Positions 34,394 to 43,278 of a stretch of 64,000 nt of DNA are shown here, one piece after another. Below the pieces are notes generated by a model that was given only the letters and a program-made list of their open reading frames with translations, was not told the DNA's origin and ran no database searches. Position numbers and translations under genes: made by a program. Source of the DNA: Pseudomonadota bacterium (GTDB lineage: Bacteria > Pseudomonadota > Alphaproteobacteria > Azospirillales > Azospirillaceae); assembly GCA_023423695.1 (NCBI GenBank), contig JAFAFA010000120.1, positions 1 to 64,000 on the forward strand. The letters are read 5' to 3'. Every line of letters starts with the position of its first letter. Positions within the stretch are counted from its first letter, which is position 1.

Positions 34394-34630
34394 TCAATCC
34401 TCGCCACGTGTCAACGCCATGATCTGATCCGTGCTCATCCCCGCGGTGGCGCGGCCCCGCAGTCTCTCGAAGCGGCTCCTTGCCGGAACGGTTCGATCCG
34501 CAGGTCTCAGAAGGACACGTCCGTCCTCCTCGATCTCGAACTCCACGGTGCTGCCGGGGCCGAGGCCCAAACGGTCGCGGATCGGCTTGGGAATGGTGAC
34601 TTGCCCTTTGGTCGTCAGCGTCGTGGCCAT
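34394..34630 (-). CDS. vapB: AbrB/MazE-type antitoxin, VapB family
   Basis: 78 residues: an N-terminal swapped-hairpin AbrB DNA-binding domain (TTLTTKGQVTIPKPIRDRLGLGPGSTVEFEIEEDGRVLL) and a C-terminal tail (SRFERLRGRATAGMSTDQIMALTRG) of the sort that wraps the toxin. The tail motif MSTDQIMALTR is typical for VapB partners of PIN toxins. Upstream of the toxin gene and behind a perfect operator-like inverted repeat, consistent with autoregulation. Confidence 0.9.
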   Translation of the reverse strand: MATTLTTKGQVTIPKPIRDRLGLGPGSTVEFEIEEDGRVLLRPADRTVPARSRFERLRGRATAGMSTDQIMALTRGED

Positions 34631-34639
34631 GGCCGCCTC

Positions 34640-34669
34640 GGTAATACCAGATTATGACGCAGTATTACC
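34640..34669. promoter_or_regulatory. vapBC operator palindrome
   Basis: GGTAATAC-N14-GTATTACC, a perfect 8-bp inverted repeat starting 10 bp before the vapB ATG. It overlaps a CATAAT sequence on the minus strand that could be the -10 element. Placement fits binding of the VapB AbrB domain dimer. Confidence 0.65.
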
Positions 34670-34788
34670 TAGCGTGTTTCCAAGCGCTCCACAAGGCACC
34701 ACCGTGCTCTGCCACCTCCGCAGCGGTGACCCATACCACGACGGACCGACAACACCCGAAGGCAGCCTCCACAATGTTTGGAGTTCGA

Positions 34789-35043
34789 TCATTGGCGTCC
34801 GATTCTGGCGCCGAACATCGCCTGCAACTGCGATGGCGAAACCGACTTCTGAAGCAGGGTGATGTCTTCAACCGCGGCTTCATGCGCGCACTCGCGTGCC
34901 GCTTCGCCGGTGAGGAGGATCGCCGGTATCGCCGTTCCGTAAAGAGATCGGATAGTGGAGATTGTCTTGATGCCATTCATCCCTTCAGGCAAGCGATAGC
35001 CCGATATGATCAACTGCGGGAGCCGGGATGTTATTCGAAGCTC
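34789..35043 (-). pseudogene. Response-regulator receiver remnant (probably of a hybrid sensor kinase)
   Basis: The frame opens after TAG 35046-35044 and reads RLPQLIISGYRLPEGMNGIKTI, then IPAILLTGEAARECAHEA and LLQKSVSPSQLQAMF. This matches the second half of a receiver domain at the end of hybrid kinases (pattern LIIADYRLP-G, LLTGD, LHKPV-P-QL). The phospho-acceptor Asp is replaced by Gly (SGYRLP), the first half is missing and no ribosome-binding site is seen, so this is a decayed fragment. The rest of 34670-35344 shows no convincing gene. Confidence 0.7.
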
Positions 35044-35307
35044 CTAACTGGTTATGGGTCCCGGACCCCAAGGTCTGGGGGACTGGAGCCTGGCAGAGGG
35101 TGTCTGTGCCCGCCCGGCCATCCGGCGTGCGCGACGCCTCCAAGGTGATTCCTGCCGATTGCGAGAACTGAAAAGGCGATTCTCGCTTTTCCCTCTGATC
35201 TGCCACGCTCTGGCTTCACATGCTGCGTTTGCAGCGCTGTTTTAGACATTTTGTTAGACTCTTAACCGTTTCGTGTCTCGCGGCACGGTGCTATCGTTCG
35301 CCATCAA

Positions 35308-35327
35308 TTGTCCAATTGTTGGACCAA
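35308..35327. promoter_or_regulatory. Inverted repeat before the GntR gene
   Basis: TTGTCCAATTGTTGGACCAA, centred on TCCAA-TTG-TTGGA, 18 bp before the GntR start codon. Its size and dyad symmetry suit a FadR-subfamily GntR operator, so autoregulation is plausible. Not verified at other promoters in the window. Confidence 0.45.
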
Positions 35328-35344
35328 ACTCAGGCGGCGCGATC

Positions 35345-36037
35345 ATGAACGGCGTCTCGGCGGTCAAGGCCATCTTCGAGGAACTCCGCAAGGAGATTCC
35401 GGAACGCTATCAGCCCGGCGATCTGCTGCCGAACGAACGGCTGCTGGCGGAGCGGTTCGGCGTCAGCCGCAACACGATCCGGGAAGTCATCATCTTCCTC
35501 GAAGCCTATGGGCTGGTCGAAAAGACACAGCGCGGGCCACGTGTCAGCAAGCCTGACATTGAGGCCATGTTCCGCATACTTGACCAATGCTTCGACCGCA
35601 GTATCAAGACTTGCCGGGAAGTGTTGCAGTTCCGCCGGATCATCGAGATCGGCGTGCTGCCGGAGGTGGTTCGGCACATCACCGATGCAGAGATCGACGC
35701 GCTCAGCCGTCTGGCGGAAAACATGGAACTCCAGTTGACGGTGCGCGAAGCGGCGGAGGTGGACTTCCGCTTCCACGCCGCCATCGTCGACGCCTCCCGC
35801 AACTCCATGTTGCAGAAGATGTATCAGGCGATGTCTCAGCCGATGATCTATTACATGGAGATCGGCAAGAGCAACGCCGTGATCGTACCGACCACGGTCA
35901 ATTATCATCGCCAGATCGTCGCAGCGCTGCGAGAGCGCTCCGTCGCGAAGGCCGTCGAAGCCAGCAACACACATTTCCATTTCAGCGAGAGCGTGTTCAA
36001 CCAGGAGGCGCAACCCTCCTCCACGCCCGGCTCCTGA
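35345..36037 (+). CDS. GntR-family (FadR subfamily) transcriptional regulator
   Basis: 230 residues: winged helix-turn-helix with PGDLLPNERLLAERFGVSRNTIREVIIFLEAYGLVEKTQRGPRVS, then an all-helical FCD effector domain (FRRIIEIGVLPEVVRHITD; VDFRFHAAIVDASRN; NYHRQIVAALRERS), with the metal-binding histidines of this family plausible at FHAAI and NYHRQI. The start MNGVSAV is chosen over an upstream ATG whose leader overlaps the dyad operator. It precedes the hexonate catabolic operon by 33 bp in the same orientation and is the likely ExuR/UxuR-like repressor of it. Confidence 0.92.
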   Translation: MNGVSAVKAIFEELRKEIPERYQPGDLLPNERLLAERFGVSRNTIREVIIFLEAYGLVEKTQRGPRVSKPDIEAMFRILDQCFDRSIKTCREVLQFRRIIEIGVLPEVVRHITDAEIDALSRLAENMELQLTVREAAEVDFRFHAAIVDASRNSMLQKMYQAMSQPMIYYMEIGKSNAVIVPTTVNYHRQIVAALRERSVAKAVEASNTHFHFSESVFNQEAQPSSTPGS

Positions 36038-36070
36038 AATGTCCGTTTCCTAAAAACAAGGACATCACCT

Positions 36071-37087
36071 GTGAAAGCACTGATGATCGAAGGCGTGGAC
36101 GTCTGCGCGATCCACGAGGTGGCGGAGCCGACCCCCGGTCCCGGCGAGGTGCTCCTGGCCATCCGCAACGTCGCCCTGTGCGGCAGCGATCTCAGCACCT
36201 TCAAGGGGCTGAACCCGCTGGTCTCCCTGCCGCGCATCCCCGGTCACGAGATCGGCGGCGAGATCGCCGCCGTGGGCGAAGGCGTTCCCGCCGAATACGC
36301 CGTGGGCCGGCGCGCCATCGTCATTCCCTACACGGCCTGCGGCACCTGTCCGTCCTGTCGCAAGGGCCGGGTCAACGCCTGCCGCAGCAACCGCACGCTG
36401 GGCGTGCAGCAGAACGGCGGTCTGGCGGAGCGCATCGTCCTGCCCCATGGCAAGCTGATCCTGAACGACACGCTGGCCCCGCGCCATCTGGCGCTGGTCG
36501 AGCCGCTGTCGGTCGGCTTCCACGCCGCAGCGCGCGGACGCGTCGAAGCGGCCGACACCGTGCTGGTGCTGGGCTGCGGCATGATCGGCATGGGCGCCAT
36601 CGCCGGCTCCGTCCATCGCGGCGCCACGGTGATCGCCGTGGACATCGGCGAGGCGAAGACCGGTCTGGCCCGCCGTTACGGCGCCGCCCACGTCATCGAC
36701 GCCGGCAAGGAGGACGTGGACGCCCGCGTCGCCGAACTGACCAACGGCGACGGCGCCGACGTGGTGATCGAGGCCGTCGGTCTGCCCGCCACCTTCACCC
36801 AGGCCATCGACTTGGTGTCCTTCGCCGGCCGTGTCGTCTACATCGGTTACGCCAAGGAGCCGGTGTCCTACAAGACGCAGTTCTTCAACCTGAAGGAACT
36901 GGACATCATGGGGTCGCGCAACGCGACCATCGAGGATTTCCAGGCGGTCATCCGCTATCTCGAAACGCGCGATCACTCTCCCGACGACCTGATCTCCAAG
37001 GTCTTTCCTTTCGAGGAGGCCGACAAGGCTCTGCCCTACTGGGCCAAGGAGCGCGATACCACGGTCAAGGTGATGATCGAGCGCTGA
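36071..37087 (+). CDS. Zinc-dependent sugar-acid dehydrogenase (LgoD-like)
   Basis: 338-residue medium-chain alcohol dehydrogenase. Catalytic zinc ligands C37 (ALCGSD), H59-E60 (PGHEIGGE) and a structural zinc site C90/C93/C96/C104 are present; GCGMIGMGAI is the NAD-binding glycine motif. In a cluster with altronate dehydratase and tagaturonate reductase, the best-fitting member is L-galactonate 5-dehydrogenase (LgoD), which makes tagaturonate; L-gulonate or another hexonate dehydrogenase is also possible. It lies between the GntR gene and the TRAP transporter and is probably cotranscribed with both. Confidence 0.82.
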   Translation: MKALMIEGVDVCAIHEVAEPTPGPGEVLLAIRNVALCGSDLSTFKGLNPLVSLPRIPGHEIGGEIAAVGEGVPAEYAVGRRAIVIPYTACGTCPSCRKGRVNACRSNRTLGVQQNGGLAERIVLPHGKLILNDTLAPRHLALVEPLSVGFHAAARGRVEAADTVLVLGCGMIGMGAIAGSVHRGATVIAVDIGEAKTGLARRYGAAHVIDAGKEDVDARVAELTNGDGADVVIEAVGLPATFTQAIDLVSFAGRVVYIGYAKEPVSYKTQFFNLKELDIMGSRNATIEDFQAVIRYLETRDHSPDDLISKVFPFEEADKALPYWAKERDTTVKVMIER

Positions 37088-37244
37088 GCATTCCGGCGGC
37101 TCCCCGCCGGGCTCTGCAACCACGGAAAAACTGCTGCGGCGGGACATGCCGATCCCGCCGCCGGGTCCCGTCATATCTCGCGGGATTCGCCCCGGGCCGC
37201 GTCCGCAGGGACCGGCTCCCCGGCATCCACTCTGGAGGAAAACA

Positions 37245-38219
37245 ATGAAGCGCTTTCTGGCGTCCGCCCTTGCCGCGTGCGTGCTGACCATCGGTGCCGC
37301 GACCGGTGCCATGGCCAAGACCGAAATCATGGTCGCCTATGAGAACAACCCCGGTGAGCCGCTCGACCGGGTGATGCACCACTGGGCCGACCTTCTGAAA
37401 GAGAAGAGCAAGGGCGAAGTCACCCTGAAGCTGTTCCCCAGCTCCCAGCTGGGCGCCAAGAAGGACGTGATGGAACAGGCGATGATGGGGATGAACGTCA
37501 TCACCCTGACCGACGTCGGCTTCCTGCAGGATTACGATCCGGACCTCGGTGTTCTCTTCGGCCCGTATCTGACCGACGACCCCCAGAAGCTCTTCAAGAT
37601 CTATGAGAGCGACTGGTTCAAGAAGAAGGACGAGGCGCTGCGCAAGAAGGGCGTGCACATCGTCATGTCCAACTACCTGTACGGCGTGCGCCACATCCTC
37701 GCCAAGAAGCCGATCAATACGCCAGAAGACCTCAAGGGCATGAAGATCCGCGTCCCGAACAACGTGATGCAGATCAAGACGATCGAGGCGATGGGCGCCA
37801 CCGCCACGCCGATGCCGCTGGGCGAGGTCTATCCGGCCCTGACCACCGGGCTGATCGACGGCGTGGAGAACCCGGTCTCCGTGCTGTACGGCGCCAAGCT
37901 GCATGAACAGGCCAAGTATCTCAGCCTCGTCGGCTATCTGACCAACACCTCGCTCTGGGTCGGTGGCGAGGCCTTCTTCAGCAAGCTGCCGGCGGACGTC
38001 GTGAAGATGGTCCACGAGACCGGATACGAGGCCGGCCTGTACAGCCAGAAGCTGGCCGCCGAACAGGATGCCGAGTTCATCGAGAAGATGAAGGCGACCG
38101 GCGTCACCGTGATCCAGCCGAACCCCGCGCCGTTCCGCGAGGCCACCAAGGTCGTCTACACCCAGTTCCCCAAGTGGTCGGCGGGCCTGTATGAGCAGAT
38201 CCAGAAGGATCTCAAGTAA
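37245..38219 (+). CDS. dctP: TRAP transporter solute-binding protein
   Basis: 324 residues with a cleavable leader (MKRFLASALAACVLTIGAA, cut after AMA) and DctP-family blocks: EIMVAYENNPGEPLDRVMHHWADLL, VTLKLFPSSQLGAKKDVMEQ, GVRHILAKKPINTPEDLKGMKIRVPN and GLIDGVENPVS. The TGAGE-like arginine region (KIRVPNN) contacts the substrate carboxylate. A strong GGAGG lies 7 bp before the ATG. First transporter gene of the hexonate cluster, so a sugar acid is the expected ligand. Confidence 0.92.
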   Translation: MKRFLASALAACVLTIGAATGAMAKTEIMVAYENNPGEPLDRVMHHWADLLKEKSKGEVTLKLFPSSQLGAKKDVMEQAMMGMNVITLTDVGFLQDYDPDLGVLFGPYLTDDPQKLFKIYESDWFKKKDEALRKKGVHIVMSNYLYGVRHILAKKPINTPEDLKGMKIRVPNNVMQIKTIEAMGATATPMPLGEVYPALTTGLIDGVENPVSVLYGAKLHEQAKYLSLVGYLTNTSLWVGGEAFFSKLPADVVKMVHETGYEAGLYSQKLAAEQDAEFIEKMKATGVTVIQPNPAPFREATKVVYTQFPKWSAGLYEQIQKDLK

Positions 38220-38278
38220 GAAATAAGTAAATCCGGGTGGGGCTGCCGTCCCGCCCGGATCGCTTGGAGGAGTATGCC

Positions 38279-38749
38279 ATGGAGTTGATCCGGCGTCTGC
38301 CATCGGTCGTCGCGGGAAGCGCGCTGGCCGCTCTGGTGGTGATGACCATCGCGGCGGTGATCGCGCGCTATGTTTTCGACGCCCCGCTGCATTGGGGCGA
38401 GGAGATGTCCGGGCTGCTGATGATCTGGATCATCATGATCGGCGCCATCGTCGCCGAGCGTGACGGTCAGCATCTGGAAATCCCGCTGTTCGTCGACCTT
38501 CTGCCCACCCGCATCCGGGCGGCGGTCGATCTGGCCATTTCCGCCCTGTCGGTCGCGGTTCTCGGCTATGCCGGATGGCTCGGCTATCTGCTGGCCCAGA
38601 GCGCCCAGTACAAGCTTACGGAAATTCTTCAGATCTCCTGGTTCTGGATCGACATCGCCGTTCCGGTGGGGGCGGTTGGCCTGGTGGCCTATCTTCTGCA
38701 CCGCTGCTTTACCGACATCATGGTGATCGTGAAGGGGAAGGCGCCATGA
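38279..38749 (+). CDS. dctQ: TRAP transporter small permease subunit
   Basis: 156 residues with four membrane helices (VVAGSALAALVVMTIAAVIARYVF; EEMSGLLMIWIIMIGAIVA; LAISALSVAVLGYAGWLGYLL; AVPVGAVGLVAYLLH), the DctQ plan. The ATG follows TGGAGG by 6 bp. Its last codons overlap the DctM start as ATGA. Works with DctM and the DctP-type protein in sodium-driven uptake. Confidence 0.9.
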   Translation: MELIRRLPSVVAGSALAALVVMTIAAVIARYVFDAPLHWGEEMSGLLMIWIIMIGAIVAERDGQHLEIPLFVDLLPTRIRAAVDLAISALSVAVLGYAGWLGYLLAQSAQYKLTEILQISWFWIDIAVPVGAVGLVAYLLHRCFTDIMVIVKGKAP

Positions 38750-40020
38750 GCTGGCCCGTCATCATTCTTATCATGCTTTGTCTCTTCGCATTGAACATGC
38801 GGATTTACATCGCGATTTTCGCATCCGTCCTTGTCTATTTCGTGTTCTTCAGCCCGGTTCCCGACCAGATCGCGGTCCAGCGGCTGATCGGCGCCTCGCA
38901 GAATCTCTCCCTCCTGGCGATTCCCTTCTTCATCCTGCTCGGCACGCTGATGGACCACACCGGCGTGGCGAAGCGCCTGCTGCGCGTGGCCGACCTGCTG
39001 GTGGGCAAGTTCACCGGCGGCATGGCGCTGACCAACATCATGCTCAGCACGCTGCTGGGCGGCGTCAGCGCCTCCAACCTCGCCGACAGCGCCATGCTCA
39101 CCCGCATGATGGTGCCGGAGATGGAGCGCAAGGGCTACAACCGCGCCTTCGCCGCCGCCGTCACGGCGTCGGGCGCGCTGGTGACGCCGATCATCCCGCC
39201 GGGCATCGCGCTGATCATCTACGGCCTCGTCGCCGACGTCTCCATCGGCGCCATGTTCATGGCCGGCATCCTGCCGGGCATCGTGATGGCCATGATGCTG
39301 ATGGTTGCGGCCTACATCGTGTCCAAGCGCAACGGCTATCCGCCGTCCCGCACGAGTTGGCCGACCGCCTCGGAAACCTCCAGCGCGCTGTTGGGCGCCT
39401 GGCCGGTGCTGCTTCTGCTGGTCGCCATCATCGGCGGCATCCGCGCCAACATCTTCACCCCGACCGAAGCGGGCGCGGTGGCTGTGCTGATCGTCCTGGT
39501 GATCGGCTTCGTGATCTACCGCGAGATGCGCGTCGCCCATGTGGTGGACGCCCTGGTCGGCACCTTCAAGGCCACCTCCTCGGTCATGCTGGTCATCATG
39601 GCCTGCTCGGCCCTGGCCTGGATCCTGTCGCTTGAACAGGCGGCGCAGCAGCTGGCGACCTACATCACGGCCCTGACCGACAACAAGTACGTCTTCCTGC
39701 TCATCCTCAATCTGCTTCTGCTGTTCCTGGGCATGCTGATCGAGGGCAACGCGATCCTGATCGTCATGGTCCCGCTGCTGATGCCGACGGTGCATCAGCT
39801 CGGCATCGACCCGATCCATTTCGGCATCGTGGTGATCGTGAACCTCGCGGTCGGCTGTCTGACGCCGCCCGTGGGCACGGTGATGCTTCTGGTCTGCAAC
39901 CTCGCCAAGGTGAAGATCTCGGACTTCATGAAACAGTCCACCCTGCTTTTCGTGGCGCTGTTCCTCTCGCTCATGCTCGTCACCTTCGTGCCGGAACTCT
40001 CGCTGCTCCTGGCGCGCTGA
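38746..40020 (+). CDS. dctM: TRAP transporter large permease subunit
   Basis: 424 residues, about 12 membrane helices, DctM family: LAIPFFILLGTLMDHTGVAKRLLRVADLLVGKFTGGMALTNIMLSTLLGGVSASNLADSAML is the conserved early segment, followed by AVTASGALVTPIIPPGIALIIYG and VNLAVGCLTPPVGTVMLLVCNLAK near the end. The start overlaps the DctQ stop (ATGA). This subunit carries the sodium and substrate translocation pathway. Confidence 0.92.
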   Translation: MSWPVIILIMLCLFALNMRIYIAIFASVLVYFVFFSPVPDQIAVQRLIGASQNLSLLAIPFFILLGTLMDHTGVAKRLLRVADLLVGKFTGGMALTNIMLSTLLGGVSASNLADSAMLTRMMVPEMERKGYNRAFAAAVTASGALVTPIIPPGIALIIYGLVADVSIGAMFMAGILPGIVMAMMLMVAAYIVSKRNGYPPSRTSWPTASETSSALLGAWPVLLLLVAIIGGIRANIFTPTEAGAVAVLIVLVIGFVIYREMRVAHVVDALVGTFKATSSVMLVIMACSALAWILSLEQAAQQLATYITALTDNKYVFLLILNLLLLFLGMLIEGNAILIVMVPLLMPTVHQLGIDPIHFGIVVIVNLAVGCLTPPVGTVMLLVCNLAKVKISDFMKQSTLLFVALFLSLMLVTFVPELSLLLAR

Positions 40021-40063
40021 TCCCCTCTGCCGCCTCCCTCGCTATTCCTCCAAGGGACCCGAC

Positions 40064-41551
40064 ATGCCGAAGTACCTGAAGATCCATTCCAGCGACACCG
40101 TCGCCGTCGCCCTGGAGCCGCTGGCCCAGGGTACCGCGATCGCCGGTCTGGGCGTCGTCCTGCTCGACGAGGTGCCGCAGGGCCACAAGTTCGCCGTGAC
40201 GCCGCACCAGCCGGGCGACCGGGTCATCAAGTACGGCAGCGTGATCGGCCTCGCCAAGGAGGCGATTCCGGTGGGGCGGCACATCCACACCCACAACATC
40301 GGAACGGCGCTGGGCGGCGTGCAGGACTACGCCTATGCCGGCCCGGCGGCCGACGCCGCGCCGGCCGGACGGCCGGCGCCGACCATCCAGGCCTTCGTCC
40401 GTGCCAACGGCGAGATCGGCGTGCGCAACGACCTGTGGATCGTTCCGCTGGTCGGCTGCGTCAACGGCCTCGCCAAGAACGCGGCCAAACGCTTCGAGAA
40501 GATGGGCCTGCTTCCCGAAGGCTCCCGCGTCATGGTGCTGGAGCATCCCTACGGCTGCTCCCAGCTCGGCGGCGACCTGGACAACACCCGCAACATCCTG
40601 CGCGACTTCGCCATCCACCCCAACGCCGGTGGCGTGCTGGTGATGGGGCTGGGCTGCGAGAACAACACCCGCGCCCTGTTCACCCAGGGCTTCGAGCATC
40701 CCGACCCGCGCCGCCTGCGCTATCTGACCACCCAGGAGGTGTCGGACGAGCTTGAAGCGTCGCTGGAGGCGATGACCGAGCTGGCGGTGGTGATGCGCGA
40801 GGACCGGCGCGAGCCGGTGGGCGCCGACCGCCTGCGGATCGGCCTGAAGTGCGGCGGCTCGGACGGCTTCTCCGGCATCACCGCGAACCCGCTGCTGGGC
40901 GCTTTTTCCGACTGGCTGTGCGGGATCGGCGGCGCCACCGTGCTGACCGAGGTGCCGGAGATGTTCGGCGCCGAGCATCTGCTGATGGAGCGGGCGGAGA
41001 ATCGTGAGGTGTTCGAGGGCGTCGTTACCCTGATCAACGACTTCAAGCAGTATTTCCTCGACCACAACCAGCCGATCTACGAGAACCCCTCGCCCGGCAA
41101 CAAGGCGGGTGGGATCAGCACGCTGGAGGAGAAGTCGCTGGGCTGCACCCAGAAGGCCGGCCTTTCCCCGGTGCGCGACGTCATCCGCTACGCCGAGCGC
41201 ATCCGCAAGCCGGGCCTGACCCTGCTGGAGGCGCCGGGCAACGACGGCGTCGCGGTGACCGCCCTGGCCGCCGCCGGCTGCCACATCGTGCTGTTCACCA
41301 CGGGCCGCGGCACGCCCCTGGGCGGCGTCGTGCCGACCATGAAGATCGCCACCAACACCGCGATGGCCGAGAAGAAGCGGCACTGGATCGACTTCAACGC
41401 CGGTCCCATCGCCGAGGCCGCCGCGACGGTGGACAGCCTGCTGCCGTCCTTCATCGACGGCATCCTCGCCGTCGCCAACGGCAGGCAGGCGCGCAACGAG
41501 GAGAACGACGTCCACGACCTCGTGATCTTCAAGACCGGCGTCACGCTCTGA
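40064..41551 (+). CDS. uxaA: Altronate dehydratase
   Basis: 495 residues, full-length UxaA: a small N-terminal SAF domain (HKFAVTPHQPGDRVIKYGSVIGLA; GRHIHTHNIGT at 71-80, with metal-binding histidines) joined by a Pro/Ala linker to the large C-terminal dehydratase domain (VRNDLWIVPLVGCVNGLAKN; HPYGCSQLGGDLDNTRNIL; LKCGGSDGFSGITANPLLG). Iron-dependent dehydration of D-altronate to 2-keto-3-deoxygluconate. It sits 43 bp after DctM and 34 bp before the tagaturonate reductase, giving consecutive pathway steps. Confidence 0.92.
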   Translation: MPKYLKIHSSDTVAVALEPLAQGTAIAGLGVVLLDEVPQGHKFAVTPHQPGDRVIKYGSVIGLAKEAIPVGRHIHTHNIGTALGGVQDYAYAGPAADAAPAGRPAPTIQAFVRANGEIGVRNDLWIVPLVGCVNGLAKNAAKRFEKMGLLPEGSRVMVLEHPYGCSQLGGDLDNTRNILRDFAIHPNAGGVLVMGLGCENNTRALFTQGFEHPDPRRLRYLTTQEVSDELEASLEAMTELAVVMREDRREPVGADRLRIGLKCGGSDGFSGITANPLLGAFSDWLCGIGGATVLTEVPEMFGAEHLLMERAENREVFEGVVTLINDFKQYFLDHNQPIYENPSPGNKAGGISTLEEKSLGCTQKAGLSPVRDVIRYAERIRKPGLTLLEAPGNDGVAVTALAAAGCHIVLFTTGRGTPLGGVVPTMKIATNTAMAEKKRHWIDFNAGPIAEAAATVDSLLPSFIDGILAVANGRQARNEENDVHDLVIFKTGVTL

Positions 41552-41585
41552 CCCGCCAATGACCATTCAGACAAGGACGCCGACC

Positions 41586-43055
41586 ATGAAGCGCCTGAAT
41601 GCATCCTTTCTCAACGGACGCCCGCGCCCGACGACGACACGCATCGTGCAGTTCGGCGAGGGCAACTTCCTGCGTGCCTTCTTCGACTGGAAGGTCGACC
41701 GCCTGAACGAGACCGCCGGGTCCGACTGGGGCGTGACCGTCGTCCGTCCCATCACCAGCGGCTTTCCCCAGACGTTGAACGAGCAGGAGGGTGTCTACAC
41801 CGTCCTGTCGCGCGGCGTGGACGAGTCCGGAGAAAAGGTTTCCCAGGCGCGGCTGATCGCCTGCGTGCGCAACGAGATCGCCGCGCATGGCGAATGGGCG
41901 TCGGTTCTGGAACTGGCGCGCGATCCGAACGTCACGGTCGTCGTGTCCAACACCACCGACGCCGGAATCGCCTATGTTCCGTCCGTGGCCTATGCAGACG
42001 ATCCGCCGGCGTCCTTCCCCGGCAAGATGACCCGCTTCCTGCATGAACGCTGGAAGGCGTTCGACGGCGCTGCGGATGGCGGTCTGCAGATGCTTGCCTG
42101 CGAGCTGATCGACCACAACGGCGACGAGCTGAAGCGGATCGTCCTGCTGCACGCCCGCGACTGGGCGCTGGAGCCGGCCTTCATCGCCTGGATCGAGACG
42201 GCGAACGCCTTCTACAACACGCTGGTCGACCGCATCGTCCCCGGCTTCCCGCGCGCCGAGGCCGACAGCCTGCGCCAGGAACTGGGCTACGACGACAACT
42301 TCATGGCGGCGGCGGAGCTGTTCCACCTGTTCGTGATCGAGCGCAGGGAAGGAATGCCCGCGCTGCGCCTGCCGCTGGGCGATCATGACGAGGGCACCGT
42401 CGTCACGGCGGACGTCACCCCCTACAAGGCGCGCAAGGTCGCCATCCTCAACGGCGCCCACACCGGGTTGTGCGCCCTTGCCCTGCTGGCAGGCGTCGAA
42501 ACGGTGGGCGAGGCGGTGAACGATCCCGCCGGCGCGCGCTTCCTCGACCGGCTGTTGAACGAGGAGGTCATCCCCTTCCTCACCCTGCCGAAGCCGGAAC
42601 TGGAGGACTTCGCCGCCGCCGTGCTGCGACGCTTCCGCAACCCCTATATCCGTCACCTCTGGTACGACATCAGCCTGAACGGTCTGGTCAAGTACCAGAC
42701 CCGCAACCTGGACCGGCTGCTGGCCTACCAGGAGCGGTTCGGCAAACCGGCGCCGCTGATGAGCCTGTCGCTGGCCGCCTGGCTGGCCTTTTACCTGGGC
42801 CGGTTTCCCGGCGCGGAGACGGTGCCGCCGCGCGACTCCGCCGAGGTCGTCGAACGCGTCCGTGCGATCGGCGCGCTGGATGATGGCACTCCGGCAGGGC
42901 TCGAAGCGATGGCCGCTGCATATCTGGGCGAGACGGCCTTCTGGGGCCGTGCCATCGACGAGCCCTCGCTGCGCGCCCGGATCGTCGAGGATTTCCGGTT
43001 CCTGACGGAGGAGCCCTTTACCTTCGCCCGCCTCGCTGTCCGCCTGGAGGGCTGA
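41586..43055 (+). CDS. uxaB: Tagaturonate reductase
   Basis: 489 residues of the long-chain mannitol-dehydrogenase family. Motifs matching UxaB rather than the mannonate enzyme: RIVQFGEGNFLRAFFDWKVDRLN, VVSNTTDAGIAY, ACELIDHNGDELKRIVL, FYNTLVDRIVPGFPR and PYKARKVAILNGAHT (catalytic Lys region). It reduces D-tagaturonate to D-altronate with NADH, the substrate of the preceding gene's enzyme. The ATG chosen has AAGGA 9 bp upstream; a start nine codons earlier lacks one. Last gene of the operon, followed by a strong terminator hairpin. Confidence 0.9.
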   Translation: MKRLNASFLNGRPRPTTTRIVQFGEGNFLRAFFDWKVDRLNETAGSDWGVTVVRPITSGFPQTLNEQEGVYTVLSRGVDESGEKVSQARLIACVRNEIAAHGEWASVLELARDPNVTVVVSNTTDAGIAYVPSVAYADDPPASFPGKMTRFLHERWKAFDGAADGGLQMLACELIDHNGDELKRIVLLHARDWALEPAFIAWIETANAFYNTLVDRIVPGFPRAEADSLRQELGYDDNFMAAAELFHLFVIERREGMPALRLPLGDHDEGTVVTADVTPYKARKVAILNGAHTGLCALALLAGVETVGEAVNDPAGARFLDRLLNEEVIPFLTLPKPELEDFAAAVLRRFRNPYIRHLWYDISLNGLVKYQTRNLDRLLAYQERFGKPAPLMSLSLAAWLAFYLGRFPGAETVPPRDSAEVVERVRAIGALDDGTPAGLEAMAAAYLGETAFWGRAIDEPSLRARIVEDFRFLTEEPFTFARLAVRLEG

Positions 43056-43115
43056 CGGGGGCGCCGTCACCTCGTTGCGGCTGGCGGTTCGGGAAGAGAT
43101 GGTTCGCCGCGGGCT

Positions 43116-43161
43116 CCCAGAGTCTGTCAGATGCTTCGATCAGCATCTGACAGACTCTGGG
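43116..43161 (+). terminator. 20-bp-stem terminator after uxaB
   Basis: CCCAGAGTCTGTCAGATGCT and its exact reverse complement flank a 6-nt TCGATC loop, followed by CTTTTGGTTTTTCC. The perfect 20-bp stem plus T-rich tail 60 bp after the uxaB stop fits a factor-independent terminator for the uxa operon. Confidence 0.8.
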
Positions 43162-43278
43162 CTTTTGGTTTTTCCAAAGCGGACACCGCGGTACAGGGTG
43201 ACGGACGTGCTCATGCCCGCAACCTGCAATGCCGGACCGCCTACCGCCCACCTGCCAACACCTTCGCGCTGCGGTGCT

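Noticed and set aside
34654..35148. 164-codon plus-strand frame between vapB and the GntR gene
   Set aside because: Composition is mixed and no motif is seen; the opposite strand carries the receiver-domain remnant, which explains the open frame.
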